From Cryptomeria japonica (taxonomy: Eukaryota; Streptophyta; Pinopsida; Cupressales; Cupressaceae): DNA of 64,000 bases. Made by a program: the position numbers and the translations under genes. The notes beneath the pieces were generated by a model that saw nothing but the letters and a program-made list of their open reading frames with translations, was not told the DNA's origin and did not search any database. Location of the stretch: the NCBI RefSeq assembly GCF_030272615.1, contig NC_081412.1, forward strand, positions 670,744,852-670,808,851, in the 5' to 3' direction. The first letter of the stretch is position 1, and each line of letters starts with the position of its first letter. Shown here one piece after another: positions 47,129 to 58,795 of the stretch.

Positions 47129-47382
47129 TAGCGCGTAGGGAACATCCCTTAGCGCATTTGGTGGATCTTTTAGTGCATCCAGCACATTGTTTGGTGCATG
47201 GGGTCTATCCTCTAGCGCGTGAAGACCCTACCTTAGCGCATCATCTTTCCATCATTTTCCTGTAGGTCTCGGTGCGGGAGAAAAACAGAGTAGCGCATCT
47301 GAAACACAGTTTAGCGCATTGGGCCTTTCGGATAGCGCATTCAGATTACCTTGTAGCGCATATAGTTTGTTCTATGGTGCAT
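47129..47382 (+). repeat. 21-bp phased array 1, TAGCGCRT core
   Basis: Cores TAGCGCRT (some TAGTGCAT or TGGTGCAT) start at 47129, 47150, 47171, 47192, 47213 and 47234, then 47291, 47312, 47333, 47354 and 47375. All intervals inside both blocks are exactly 21. The 13 bases between cores are different in every unit. Array starts 88 bases after the LTR. Confidence 0.94.
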
Positions 47383-47389
47383 CACAGAT

Positions 47390-48925
47390 AGAGAACCAAC
47401 TTTACTTTGTAACAGAAATTAGATTTAGACTTGTAGAAGTCCACAAAGCCAGTGTGTTGCTAACTACTTTACTTGTTATTTTTGTAGGATTACTGACAGT
47501 TTCTTGCAGGTTTGGGAGATCATTTTTATTTTCAAGTTAGGATTTAAAATAGTTAAAAAAATTTTTTACTAACTTAGCTAAGTTAGTTAAAAAGTTTGGA
47601 TTCTTTTAATTTCTTGTTTAAAAGATAAAATTGAACTCACTTTGTTTTGGGCTTTAAAAAGAACCAAAAAAACCATCATTTTTGCTTTTCTAGGAGAGCA
47701 AATTTTTCAAATTGGGTTTTAAAATAAAAAGAAACAAAAAGAGAGCAAATCAATTTTTCAAAGTTTTGCAAATCAAAGGGCTTAAAAAGAATTTCACCAT
47801 CCTTTGATGCATAAAAGGATCCACCTTTAATTTTAGCAAAGTAAAAAAACCACACAAAGTCCAAAGGTCATTTACAAGCTTAAAGAGGGAAGATCTTCCC
47901 CTTTCGAATCGATTTACTTTCTTGACGAAACATTGGATTTACTTTGTTGACTATTTATTTTCAATAGATCAGAAAATCATTGCCTTAAAAGGATAAAATA
48001 AACACCATGTCTTCATGGAGCAACATCTCCATATAGGATCAACAAATCATTTCTTTGAAAGACTAAAAAGAATTTGTGTGCTTTGTCTCGAAAGTGGAAG
48101 GTATATGCTCTCCCCTTAACTGGGTGATCAAAAAGCCAAACCACTCTTAAAAGCTTTCTTTACTTTAGGCAATAAATCCTTTAGCAGGCCTGCCTTCCCG
48201 AGGGGTTGAAAAACTCTTAAAGCCATTTTTTGGCCGGTGTGAAGGGAATGACCTAAGTGGGAAACAACTTTGAAGCCAAGTGTTCCAACCCACTATAATC
48301 AAAAGTGGAAAGTGATGAAAGTCCTTTTCAATGGTTGCACGCAATGATTAGCCTTCCCCCAGTATCCTTGAGATGCGTAAAGCCTTTGTTCTGAAAGTTG
48401 GGAAGCCTCTTGAGGGAGTTTATCACTGACGACCGAACAAGAAGCTTGATTACGAACCTTAGCATAGAAAATTTGAGCCAAGTCAGTAACCGGACATTTG
48501 CAATATCATAGTGCAAGGGTGGGGAAGAATCCACCCCCAAGATCACTCACCATATATCTCCCAAGATAACTACTCAATTGTGAAGCAATTCACTTTGGGT
48601 TAATTTTTGGCAAAAGGCAAAAAAATGGGCACCCCTTAGGGGGTGACACGACTGTTTGAGCTGACAGAGTATCGTGACTAGTGGGCTATGATATTGCTTA
48701 TGACCCTTGACTAAAGAGTCTGATTGAAATGCATGTTGTATCTAAACCTATTGAAACATTGGGGATTTGAACACATCCTCACAGAACATACACTTATTGT
48801 TTAGATTAAGCAAAATGGTTGTCTCTTTGGTACTATGCTTTCATTGGTTACTTCAGAAAATTATCTATCAATGTTACAAAAAACTCAAGGCAAAAACTTC
48901 AAAATTGCAGAAAACAATCAAGTCA
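47390..48925. other. Leader of element 2, no gene recognised
   Basis: About 1.5 kb of non-coding leader with only chance open frames. No domain, RNA gene or repeat stands out. Confidence 0.45.
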
Positions 48926-48933
48926 GAGAAGTT

Positions 48934-49308
48934 TAGCGTGTAAGAGCAACTTCTTAGCACATCGAAACCATCTTTTAGTGCATCAAACCTTATCTTTAGC
49001 ACGTAAAGTCTTAACAGTAGCGCTTCACCAGAATCTAAAATCAACAGTTGCAATTAGCGCATCTTAAAAATAGTTTAGCGCGTTGAAGCATCAACTTAGC
49101 GCGTGGAAGCCAATATTTAGCGTGTAGAGTGTAACCAATAGCACGTAGGCGGCTCATATTAGCGCATGACCCTTTTGCAGCAAAGCTGAACCAAAATTGA
49201 ACAACATTAACCAGTTAGCGCGTAGCAGGGGGCGACATAGCGCATGGGGTCTTTTCCTTAGAGCTTTGAGAACATTCTGTAGTGCATAGCATCTCTGTTT
49301 CAGCGCGT
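48934..49308 (+). repeat. 21-bp phased array 2, TAGCGCRT core
   Basis: Cores start at 48934, 48955, 48976, 48997 and 49018, then 49055, 49076, 49097, 49118, 49139 and 49160, then 49216, 49238, 49259, 49280 and 49301. All but one interval within a block are exactly 21 (one is 22). The variable 13 bases share little from unit to unit. Confidence 0.94.
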
Positions 49309-50121
49309 GGTCAAAACTAGAAAAACAAGGAGCAAAATAGAGGTCAAATTGGAAAATTTTGAAAACATTTTCGGAAACTTCCTTTCATCAGCCTGAACTT
49401 CGTCAAATCAAAATACCAAAAACAAAGTATCAAAAGCTATTTCCAAAGCAAGTTTCTCATCAAACAAAAGTTGTCCAAAATCTGAAACTGGTCGCATGAT
49501 AAACATATCTATCCTATCAAAATTAGGAAACATCATCACAAGTGGCAAATAGGTCCTTTTAATCACACAGATTTTTATCCCAAAACACACTTGTTTAAAA
49601 CTCCAAGTTGTCAAATCAAGTTTCCATATCGGGAAAGCTTGTATTCCATATCATTTGATGCACTTTGTCGTGAGGAGGCATCTAAACCTTCATTTTGATA
49701 AAGTAAAACTTGAGTTTCCAAAACAAGATAAACTAAATCCAAAACAACTCAAAGGAAACCATTGATCGCTTGTGCATGACTAATCCTCATATTCTGAGAA
49801 GAAAGAGTATTTATCATAACACTAAGTTGAAGAAACAACAACCAAGTTCTTCGAAACTTGCCAAAAGAAATAAATTCTTATACATCAATCGTCAACTCTT
49901 CAAATCTCATCGAACATTCCTTCGTCATATACGATTATATCTTCAAAACAAAACAAACAGATTTGACAAGGAACCTTTGAGGAGTAGAGCATTCTGTCAA
50001 AAGTCCACATTTAGTCAATAAACAAATCATGGAAGAAAGATCAATCCAGCATTCTTTCCTGACGAGTGCATCACTTATAACATACCAAGGTTACCACCAC
50101 CAACCCCCGAATATTTCTAAA

Positions 50122-51690
50122 ATGCCTATTGTCACTCGCTCTCAATGAAATAAAAAAAGCGAAGCACAAACTGAATCAAGCATGAATTGAAGGTTATCTA
50201 ATCCTTTCGAAGGTCCACATCTAGAGGACCCTGAAATAATTGACGAAATCCTTCAAGAATGTCAAGAAAGTGCTTCATTTCAAAGGCTTGTGGAAAGGCT
50301 CATGGAAAATGACAAAGAAAAATACCTAGTCATGCTCACAAGCAAAGGAGTTAAACTTTCAGAGGACTTTGCTATGGACATTTTTTGAACAAGATCTCAA
50401 CATTACGAATATCAAAAATGACAAAGAGAGGAAGAAGCACATGACCCTGAGCAAGATATTCCTGAACAAAATCTACCAGAAAAAAACATCCCAGAGCAAA
50501 AAATCCTCGAGCAAAACCTACCGTTCCATACACCATTTCAGCCTAGAATTAATGCAAGGGAAGAATTCTTCCCTCAGCAAAATAATTCACATTTGATTGC
50601 TCTTACTCAAAAAATGAAAATATTACAAAGACAAATGCAAGACATGCAACAAGGGACAATAGTACGGTATTCATTAAATGAAATTTGTCCTTATCCGTTT
50701 GATAGAAGATTGAACATGGTGCCTTTTCCTCCAAACTCAGACGTTCCTAAATTTGACAAGTATGATGCGAAAAGCGATCCCCATGATCATGTTCAAGAAT
50801 TATGTACAATGAGTGTTGAATTTGCTCATGATGATAACTATTTGATGAGTTTATTCCCAAGAAGCTTGGGAGGACAAACAATGGAATGGTTATCCAAAAT
50901 CACACCTCCTGTCAGATCATTCAATGAACTAGTCAACAAATTCATAACTCAATATTCCTATAACATTCAACATGCTATCACCATGTTAGATGTCTGTAAC
51001 ACCAAACAGAAAAACAATGAAACATTCATGGTATTCCTTCAACATTGGCTGCATATGGTTTCAAGATATCCTCGAGATATCCCTGAAAAAGAGAAAATGG
51101 AAATTTTCATCGACAACTTAAATAGTGAGATGAGTTACAGGCTCAAACTCCAATGCATACCATCTTTTGCTAAATTGATTGAGAATGGCATTCAAGTAGA
51201 GGAAGCATGTGTCAAGAAAGGAACATTAAAATTCTTCAAAGAAGGAATAAATTCATCCAACTACAACAATCAAAACAACAACAATTTGGACAAATCCAGA
51301 TTCTAGACCAAAAACAAAAACAATGGAAATGAAGGAGGCAATGAATCAAATGATCCAAAATCTAAGCAACCCGTGCTCGCATTATCAGGTAATACTCAAG
51401 ATACAAAGAATCCTAAAGGTGCTAACCCAGGCACTAACACTTATGCACCGAATACCAATCAAGATCAACTCAACACCAACAACACTAACAATACCCAGAA
51501 CAATAACACCAATCGAGGACCTAATCCAAATTCACGGGGTAATACAAAATGCATTTACACACCATTGGGGAAATCACTAGAGTCAGCATTCAGAGAACTC
51601 CTGGCAAACAAAATTATCTCTTTGCCAGCAATCAACAACTTTGAACCCAAATCAAACCACCTTGGTGGAATGACTCACACTTTTGTGATT
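50122..51690 (+). pseudogene. gag of Ty3/gypsy element 2
   Basis: Forms the virus-like particle that packages element RNA in the cytoplasm. From ATG 50122 (MPIVTRSQ) one frame stays readable to about 51670, interrupted only by TGA codons (four before 50593) and a TAG at 51304-51306. A Glu/Pro/Gln-rich stretch (50430-50560) precedes the retrotransposon gag domain: FDKYDAKSDPHDHVQELC, LFPRSLGGQTMEWLSKI, FNELVNKFITQYS (50740-50960). An Asn/Thr-rich linker follows. A shift near 51660 puts the zinc-knuckle-like CDFNHNKGHQTNDC (51690-51731) in another frame. No indel is needed in the first 1.5 kb, so decay is mostly by point mutation. Confidence 0.88.
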
Positions 51691-53580
51691 TTAATCACAA
51701 CAAAGGTCATCAAACAAATGATTGCATGAGGCTGAAAAACATTGTTCAGGACATGATTGATAGAGGTGATTTAGCATTCGATGGTCTCAAAACAAATGGT
51801 GACCATGGAGCCTTTAAGAATCCTCTTCCAAACTACAACATGGAGCTTCAACCTCAAATGATACACGTGGGGCTCGTATCAATCACATCTACAATAATAC
51901 CATCAATCATATATCAGTTGCAGAAAATCAAGTAAACGTCATCACAATCAGAGATAAATGTGATCATGAATCTATCAACGTAACAACTAGAGCTCAAAAA
52001 TATGTCTTGAAGGGACATATGTCAACAACAAACACTATACCCAAAATTCAATATGATCTAGTCAGTCAACTGTACAAAACTCCTGCTCAAATATCTATAG
52101 TTGAGTTGCTAAAACTTTCACCAAAACACAAGGACATATTAGAACAAGCATTATTAGAAACAAATTTACCTCAAGATCTGGATGTTGACAAATTCCAAGC
52201 TATGATCGCTCATATGATAGGGCCTCATAATCTCACCTTTTCTGAGCATGATAATATCTCATTGAGCCATCTACACAATACTCCTCTCCACATTGAAGTC
52301 TTGGTCTATAAACATCGAGTTAAAAGTGTATTAATAGATGGGGGAGATGGACTTAATATTTGTACTTTAAAACTTATCAGTGCATTAGGCTTCTTTGAGG
52401 AGTCTACTGATCCATGCAAAAAGATTACTATAAAGGTATATGATGATGAGGAAAGATCGTTTAAAGGAACAATGATGTTGCCAATTCAAGTAGGACTGAT
52501 ACAAAATGATACTATGTGCTAGGTCTTAGACATAGATCTCACATACAATATCTTATTAGGTCAACCGTGGATACATGAAATGCAAGTAGTGCCTTCTACA
52601 TATCACCAGTGTGTCAAATTCCCCTACAATGGATAGGAGGTTTCTATATTAGTTGATCATAATCCATTTCAACATTGTAATGCTATGGGGGCAGCCTAGG
52701 ATAGCTTGGTTCCACATAATAGAGAGAAACAAAATTCCTCAGCACCAGATCTTCAACAAGAAAAGTCTAAATCATTACCTAGAGATTTCAAGTAGAAAAT
52801 GAAAATCAAAGAATAAGGCATGGGTGAATACTCTTTGGAACCCATGTGTTTGGCCAACTTACCAACATCACCTAGATCTCATGGATTACCTACAGCATCA
52901 ACACAACAAACAACTCAGCCCATCACCAAGTTTTATGGCACATTCATCCAACTCGGCACTCTAGCACATGAATCCGAGGAAAAGGACATCCTTAGCTGGT
53001 TATACAAGGATGAAGAAGAAAATAACAAAGCAGCTACTATGGAGGTAGTTATACCAACACACTTGTATAGAAAAGGCTACTTAATCATGTAACAAATGGG
53101 ATACAATGGCAAAGGACCTATTGGAAAATGTAAGGAAGGTGTCACAGAACCAATAGATCCTCATTCACAGTTTAGTAAAGACAAAATAGGATTGGGTTAT
53201 GAACTCACTCTACTACCAAGAAGGACACCACACAAATATCAAAAACATTAGTGGAAAGCAAAGAAGAAGTACAAAGAGGAATCCTGGTAGGAAGCATTAT
53301 TTGAGTCAGTAGAGAAAATACGTAAGGAACGTGAACATCAAGAAAGGAAGAAACATCAAGAGAAGCCCATCATTCAAAAGAAGACAACATCTATAGAAGT
53401 ACATCATGTTCAAGAACCAATATCCAACAAACCAGAATCACCTCCTGATAACATCATTCCTCCCCAAGGAGGGACAGTAAATGAACAAATACAAAGAGTA
53501 GAAGCAAGATCTGACATAGAGTCAGAGAAAACTATCAAACTTGTATCAATCATCAAAGACCTGTTCTCACCCTACAACAT
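51690..53580 (+). pseudogene. Zinc knuckle, protease and G-patch region of element 2
   Basis: After the zinc knuckle and CMRLKNIVQDMIDRGDL, the frame from 52007 carries an aspartyl protease: KSVLIDGGDGLNI (active-site DGG in place of the more usual DSG/DTG, 52321-52359) and [13 protein letters not shown] (52545-52583) with a TAG between. Further on comes IGEYSLEP-like sequence, then a G-patch-like segment after 53091 (MGYNGKGPIGKCKEGV ... DKIGLGY), and Lys/Glu-rich linker. The antisense relative at 40.8-41.18 kb has the same order. G-patch motifs bind RNA in other proteins; here the role is unknown. Confidence 0.75.
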
Positions 53581-54350
53581 ACTAGTCCACAACATTGCTA
53601 GAATCTGGGATACTACCTCCAAGACTGATTCCAATGAATATGAATGGGGCAGTTTTTCTAATGCTACTGAAGATATTTGTTCAAAGGACAGTCATACACC
53701 CATCTGTCAAGAAGCACGCAACTCAGAATCTAGACCACTTGAATTTGGTCCACAAAATATCTATGACACCAAGGAAAATGAGCAACATCATTATGAGCAA
53801 GTCTATATGAAAGATGACACCATCGAAGACCTCGACAAAATCCTTAACTTCTTTGACACCCAGGCCAATCATGAAGATACCTCCATCCTGACACTTTCAG
53901 CAGCAGAACTTGATCCACCAAATGACTCCTTACCACTTGTCTTTCCTGACCTCATAGATTGGGACGAACCTGAAATTCATGATATACCAATTTTCCCAAA
54001 TGAAGAATCCATTATACATTACTTGTGTACCATTAACCCAGAAAAAAATTCTACTAGTGAACAAAGTAACGACATCTACAACTAGAGGAGTGCCAAGTCT
54101 CTCAATCGCAAAAATGAAACCAATAAAGGATCTACTGCTGAAAACTAGTCAATGGCATCAATAGATCACAAAAAAGTAAAAATAAAGGACACATCTGAGG
54201 GTGAAAACCTTTTAATGGCACCTAAAGATGGGAGACTTGACACTCTTCCTGAGCATTATCATGAGCGATCACCCATATTAATTGAGCCCACTCAATCAAT
54301 CAACATTGGTACTATAGAAGCAACCAAAACATACACCTGGCAGAATCTCT
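53581..54350 (+). pseudogene. Linker between protease and RT of element 2
   Basis: Open in pieces (53807-54085, 54152-54352), acidic, with DLIDWDEPEIHDIPIFPNEE. The antisense element at about 40.2 kb has the matching KLIDWKNKGPIEIETFPNN, so this is a conserved part of the polyprotein rather than filler. A one-base frame change near 54335 separates it from RT. Confidence 0.65.
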
Positions 54351-56215
54351 GACAAAGGAAGAAAGATCAGAATTTATAAAAAAATTTAAAGAAAAGAAAA
54401 TCAATTTTGCTTGGTCATATGCAGATATGCCTGGGATTGATCCACAATTAATCATGCATTACTTGTCCATTACTCCAGGAGCTAATCCAGTCAAACAAAA
54501 ACTATGAAAGATGAATCCACATGTGGCACTCATGGTCAAAGCTGAACTAAAGAAACTATTAGATGTCAGATTCATTTGACCTATCGACTATGCTGAATGG
54601 ATTTCCAACATCGTGCCGGTATCAAAACCAGATGGTAGTATCAGAATATGCATTGATTTTAGAGATGTCAACAAAGCCTGTCCAAAGGATGACTTTCCTT
54701 TGCCCAGTATTGACATAATTGTAGACCTCACAGTAGGCCATGCAATGCTATCACTAATGGATGGTTTTTCAGGCTATAATCAAATCAAAATAGCCCATGA
54801 AGATCATGATAGAACAACATTTACTTGTCCTTGGGGAACGTACTATTGGATTGTTATGCCTTTTGGCTTAAAGACTATAGGTGCAACTTATCAATGAGCA
54901 ATGACAACAATCTTTCATGACATGATGCATACCTTCATGGAAGACTATGTGGATGATTTATTAGCTAAATCCTTCACCAGAGTAGAACACCTAAGCATCT
55001 TAGAAAAGATTTTTGATAGATTGGAGAAATTCCAAGTCAGGCTCAACCCTAAGAAAGGTGTCTTCGGGGTTACATCAGGCAAGTTACTAGGCTACATAGT
55101 TTCAGCTAAAGGTATTGAAGTAGATCCAGCAAAGGTACAAGCCATTATGGAGATGCCACCACCAAAGAAAATTAGTTAGCTCAGATCTCTACAAGGATGA
55201 CTTCAATCAATCAAGTGATTCATCGCTCAACTAGTAGATAAAAGTCTCCCATTCAATCATTTGCTACATAAAAATGTACCGTTCAGATGGGAAGCCAAAT
55301 GTGCAGAATCCTTCTATCAAATCAAATAGTATCTAATGAACCCACCAGTTCTAGTACCACCAATAGCAGGAAAGCCACTCATTTTCTATATTTCAACAAC
55401 AGATATATCACTGGAGGCATTGTTAGCACAAGAAGATCAACAAGGCAAGGAACAAGCTATATACTACATCAGTAGGACATTAAATGGATATGAATTAAAC
55501 TATACATTCATTGAGAAGGCTTGTCTAATAGTAGTGTTTGCCTCTCAAAAATTCCAACATTACATGCTAGCACATACAATTAAGCTAGTTGCCAAAATTG
55601 ATCCTCTCAAATATCTACTCAGCAAGGTAGCTCTTACAGACAGATTGGCTAAATGGGTCATGATCCTCAGTGAATTTGATATCCACTACATAGAACGAAG
55701 AGCTATCAAAGGATAAGCAATTGTGGATCAACTGGTTGAAGCACCACTACTTGGAAAACAAACTATGGAGATCAAATTTCTGGACAGGGATGTTCTTACT
55801 ATTTCTACCAGACAATGGACCTTGTACTTTGACGGATCCTACACACAACATGGCTCGGGTGCTGGCATTCTGTTTATCACTCCTGAAGAACACACTATAC
55901 CAAGATCACATAGGCTTATGTTTCCATGCATGAATAACATTGGTGAATATGAGGCATTGGTTATAGGCATCAAAATGGTCATAGAATGGAGAATCACAGA
56001 ACTAAAAGTCTACAGAGATTCACAACTAGTCATCAATCAAATCAACAATGACTATCAGACAAAGGATGACAAGCTACTACCATACAAGTGAATGGTGGAT
56101 GATTTCAAACAATATTTTGTACACATCACCTTCGAACAAATACCAAGGTTGGACAACAAAGGAGCTGATGCAATGGCTACTATCACTTCACTACTACAAA
56201 TTCTAGAGCAATAGA
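54349..56215 (+). pseudogene. RT, RNase H and second RNase H of element 2
   Basis: Copies element RNA into DNA. RT: SKPDGSIRICIDFRDVNK, LMDGFSGYNQI, MPFGLK, then YVDDLLAK catalytic box (54946-54969) and GYIVSAKGIEVDP. RNase H: FYISTTDISLEALLAQ, RTLNGYELNYTFIEKACL. After 55800 a second, archaeal-type RNase H: WTLYFDGSYTQHGSGAGI, NNIGEYEALVIGI, VYRDSQLVINQI, with acidic residues in DGS, YEAL and RDS. All of it lies in one frame with no indels, interrupted only by stops, for example TGA near 54507 and 54578, TGA at 54895-54897, and TAG/TGA near 55180-55220. Most sit where Arg, Gln or Trp is expected. Confidence 0.9.
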
Positions 56216-57562
56216 GTCGTTATGAGTTTCTGGTAGAGCAACTGTTTTCCCTGACCTATGACCACTCCGATTCCCATGTTATCTATGCCTTGACCAGTTC
56301 GGACTCTCCATTATATGGATCGATATACGATTATCTTAAAAACAATATCCTACCCATTGACCTATCCCGAAACCAAAAAAGTAACTTTATCCGATAGGCC
56401 GCCCGTTATACTCTCACTGTTGATACTTTGTACCATCGAGGTCTAGATGGTACTCTTCTTCGTTGCCTTGATCATAATGAATCTGACTCCGCTTTACATG
56501 AGCTTTGGGAAGGTATCTATGGCACACATTCAAGTGGTACTACTCTTGCTAAAAAGCTTCTAAGAATGGGATATTAGTGGCCAACAATGGAAAAAGACTC
56601 TTATCACTTTGCAAAGAAGTGTCCTAAATGCCAAATCCATGGCAATCTTATACATGCACCAGCACAGGAACTGCAACCATTCATGACATCCTGGCCCTTT
56701 TGTCAATGGGGACTAGACTTGGTCGGCAAAATTCATCCTCCATCTTCAAATGGACACAAGTTCATTATAACTGCAATGAAATACTTTACCAAATGGATAG
56801 AAGCAGTCCCCATAACCACAGTGACTAGGAAACAAATTGCCTCTTTTATCCTTAATTATCTAATCTGCAGATATGGCATTCCAAGTTCCATCATCACAGA
56901 TAATGGACGACCTTTCAAGAACCAAGATGTGCAAGAATTATGTGAAAAATTCAAAATCCAACATCATTTTTCTACACCTTACTACCCACAGGGGAATGGT
57001 CAGGTAGAAGCATCCAACAAGACAATATTGAAAATCTTAAAGAAAACAGTGAATGATGCAGGCAAAGATTGGCATATACAACTCAATCCAGCAGTTTGGG
57101 CATACAGAACTAGCTTCCGCACACCTACGAGAGCTACACCATATTCATTGGTATATGGATCAGAAGCAATTTTACCCTTGGAGGTAGAAATTCCATCTCT
57201 TAGAGTTTCTCTGAAAGGCTTAATCCTAGATGAAGAGTATCGAGCTAACCGACTGTAAGAGCTTGAACTGCTAAAGACACCAATGTGCCTACACTCATCT
57301 CAAAGCATATCAACAACGCATGTGCAGGAGCTACAACCATAAAGTTATTCCCCAAATTTTTAAAATTGGTGACCTAGTACTCAAAGAAAATCCTAGAAAT
57401 CAGCAAGATCGGGAAAAGAAAGGGAAATTTGAACCTTAACTGGTTAGGTCCTTATGTCATCATATTAGCCTATGGATCAGGCACTTATCAGCTAACAACT
57501 TCAGAAGGAGATGTGCTCGACGAACCAACTAACAACATCCATATGAAGAAATACTACACTTG
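56216..57562 (+). pseudogene. Integrase of element 2
   Basis: Inserts element DNA into the genome. Zinc-binding HHCC: HELWEGIYGTHSS ... CPKCQIHG (56499-56643). Catalytic core DDE: WGLDLVGKI (56707-56733), IITDNGRPF (56893-56919), GNGQVEASNK (56992-57021). Then WAYRTSFRTPTRATPYSLVYG. After a stop near 57256 and a frame change, the C-terminal domain reads GDLVLKENPRNQ and FEPNWLGPYVI, ending YYT near 57560. One TAG lies just before 56578. No chromodomain is seen, which fits a non-chromovirus. Confidence 0.92.
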
Positions 57563-58560
57563 AGTAGTCTAATGCACATAAAAGTAAAAAAATAAAAAAT
57601 ATCAAAAAATCAAGAAAAAGCAAATAAAAAAGGGTACAATAAAAGCAACTGGTGAAAACCTAGCAATAGGTGCTATTGTGAGAGGAAAACTCCTCTATCT
57701 ATATCCATACCATTATATCCATAGTAACACACTATCGACCATCGCCTGACATTTTTATCACAATATCCATCCAGGGCATACTTAGCGTAGTCACTATCCT
57801 AGTTTATCCACATATCCTTTCACCACATCTCACCATGGCTTGGTAATCAATGTACATATCCACATCAAGAGGCACACTTGGCTAGGGGCAATATTAATAA
57901 AAACTTGCAGCACGTTCATTCCATCAAAACTAGAAGCAAACTCGGAACATCGTATCCAGCAAAACAACACTCACACAATGACAAAGCAAAACATTGATCG
58001 CCTAAACAGGATTCACAAAATATGATGGATGATTTTTTGAAGTAACAAATGTTGCATCTTGCATAAAGTTTTGACTTTTTTTTTGCACTTAAACTTTTTG
58101 AATCATTGGATCCTCTAAATTTTCTCAAGAGTGCTTCAAAGCTAGAGAATGTCGAGGAGACTCCAATATTTTCTTAGTTTTCTATCTATGAGGTGATCAT
58201 CTATACTGTGTAAATACTTGTCTCGACACATGATTCACATCATATCACTGAAGACATGAATCCAATTTACGCATACAAATGGTTTAATCTTGTCTGTTTA
58301 TACGCAATCCACACTCAGGTCGTCCTGGTTCAATTATATCTTGACGCTTGTGCTATCTTGCAAAATCAAAAATCATGTAAATTTTTCTCAGGTCATTATG
58401 GTTCAATTATACCATTATGCTTGTATAAATTTTCAACATATCCCAAAACAAATCAATTCTCAATGATGATACATATAAAGAAAGAAAATAACATGTGGCT
58501 ATACAGGGATGACAAATGAAGAATGAGGATGCTCAAAAACAATTAGTTGCATATCATTTT
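57563..58560. other. Region between integrase and antisense gene
   Basis: Non-coding as far as I can see. AT-rich with short chance open frames. Confidence 0.45.
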
Positions 58561-58585
58561 ACAATTAGTTGCATATCATATCATA

Positions 58586-58795
58586 CATCTCATTTTCAAG
58601 ATACATCTCACAGCATATCATATCCTGCATCTCATCTTCAAGATACATCTCACAGCATATCGTATCCTACATCTCATTTTAAAGATACATCTCACAACAT
58701 ATCATATCCTACATCTCATTTTCAAGATACATCTCACAGCATATCATATCATACATCTCATTTTCAAGATACATCTCACAATATCATATTCATCA
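58586..58795 (+). repeat. Tandem repeat, 42-bp period, five units
   Basis: CATCTCATTTTCAAGATACATCTCACAGCATATC... repeats five times at 42 bases with few changes. It lies about 200 bases beyond the 3' end of the antisense gene. Confidence 0.95.

Noticed and set aside
47129-49308. CRISPR-like look of constant core plus variable spacer
   Set aside because: Eukaryotic retrotransposon leader, core only 8 bases, period 21, no cas genes. The similarity is formal only.
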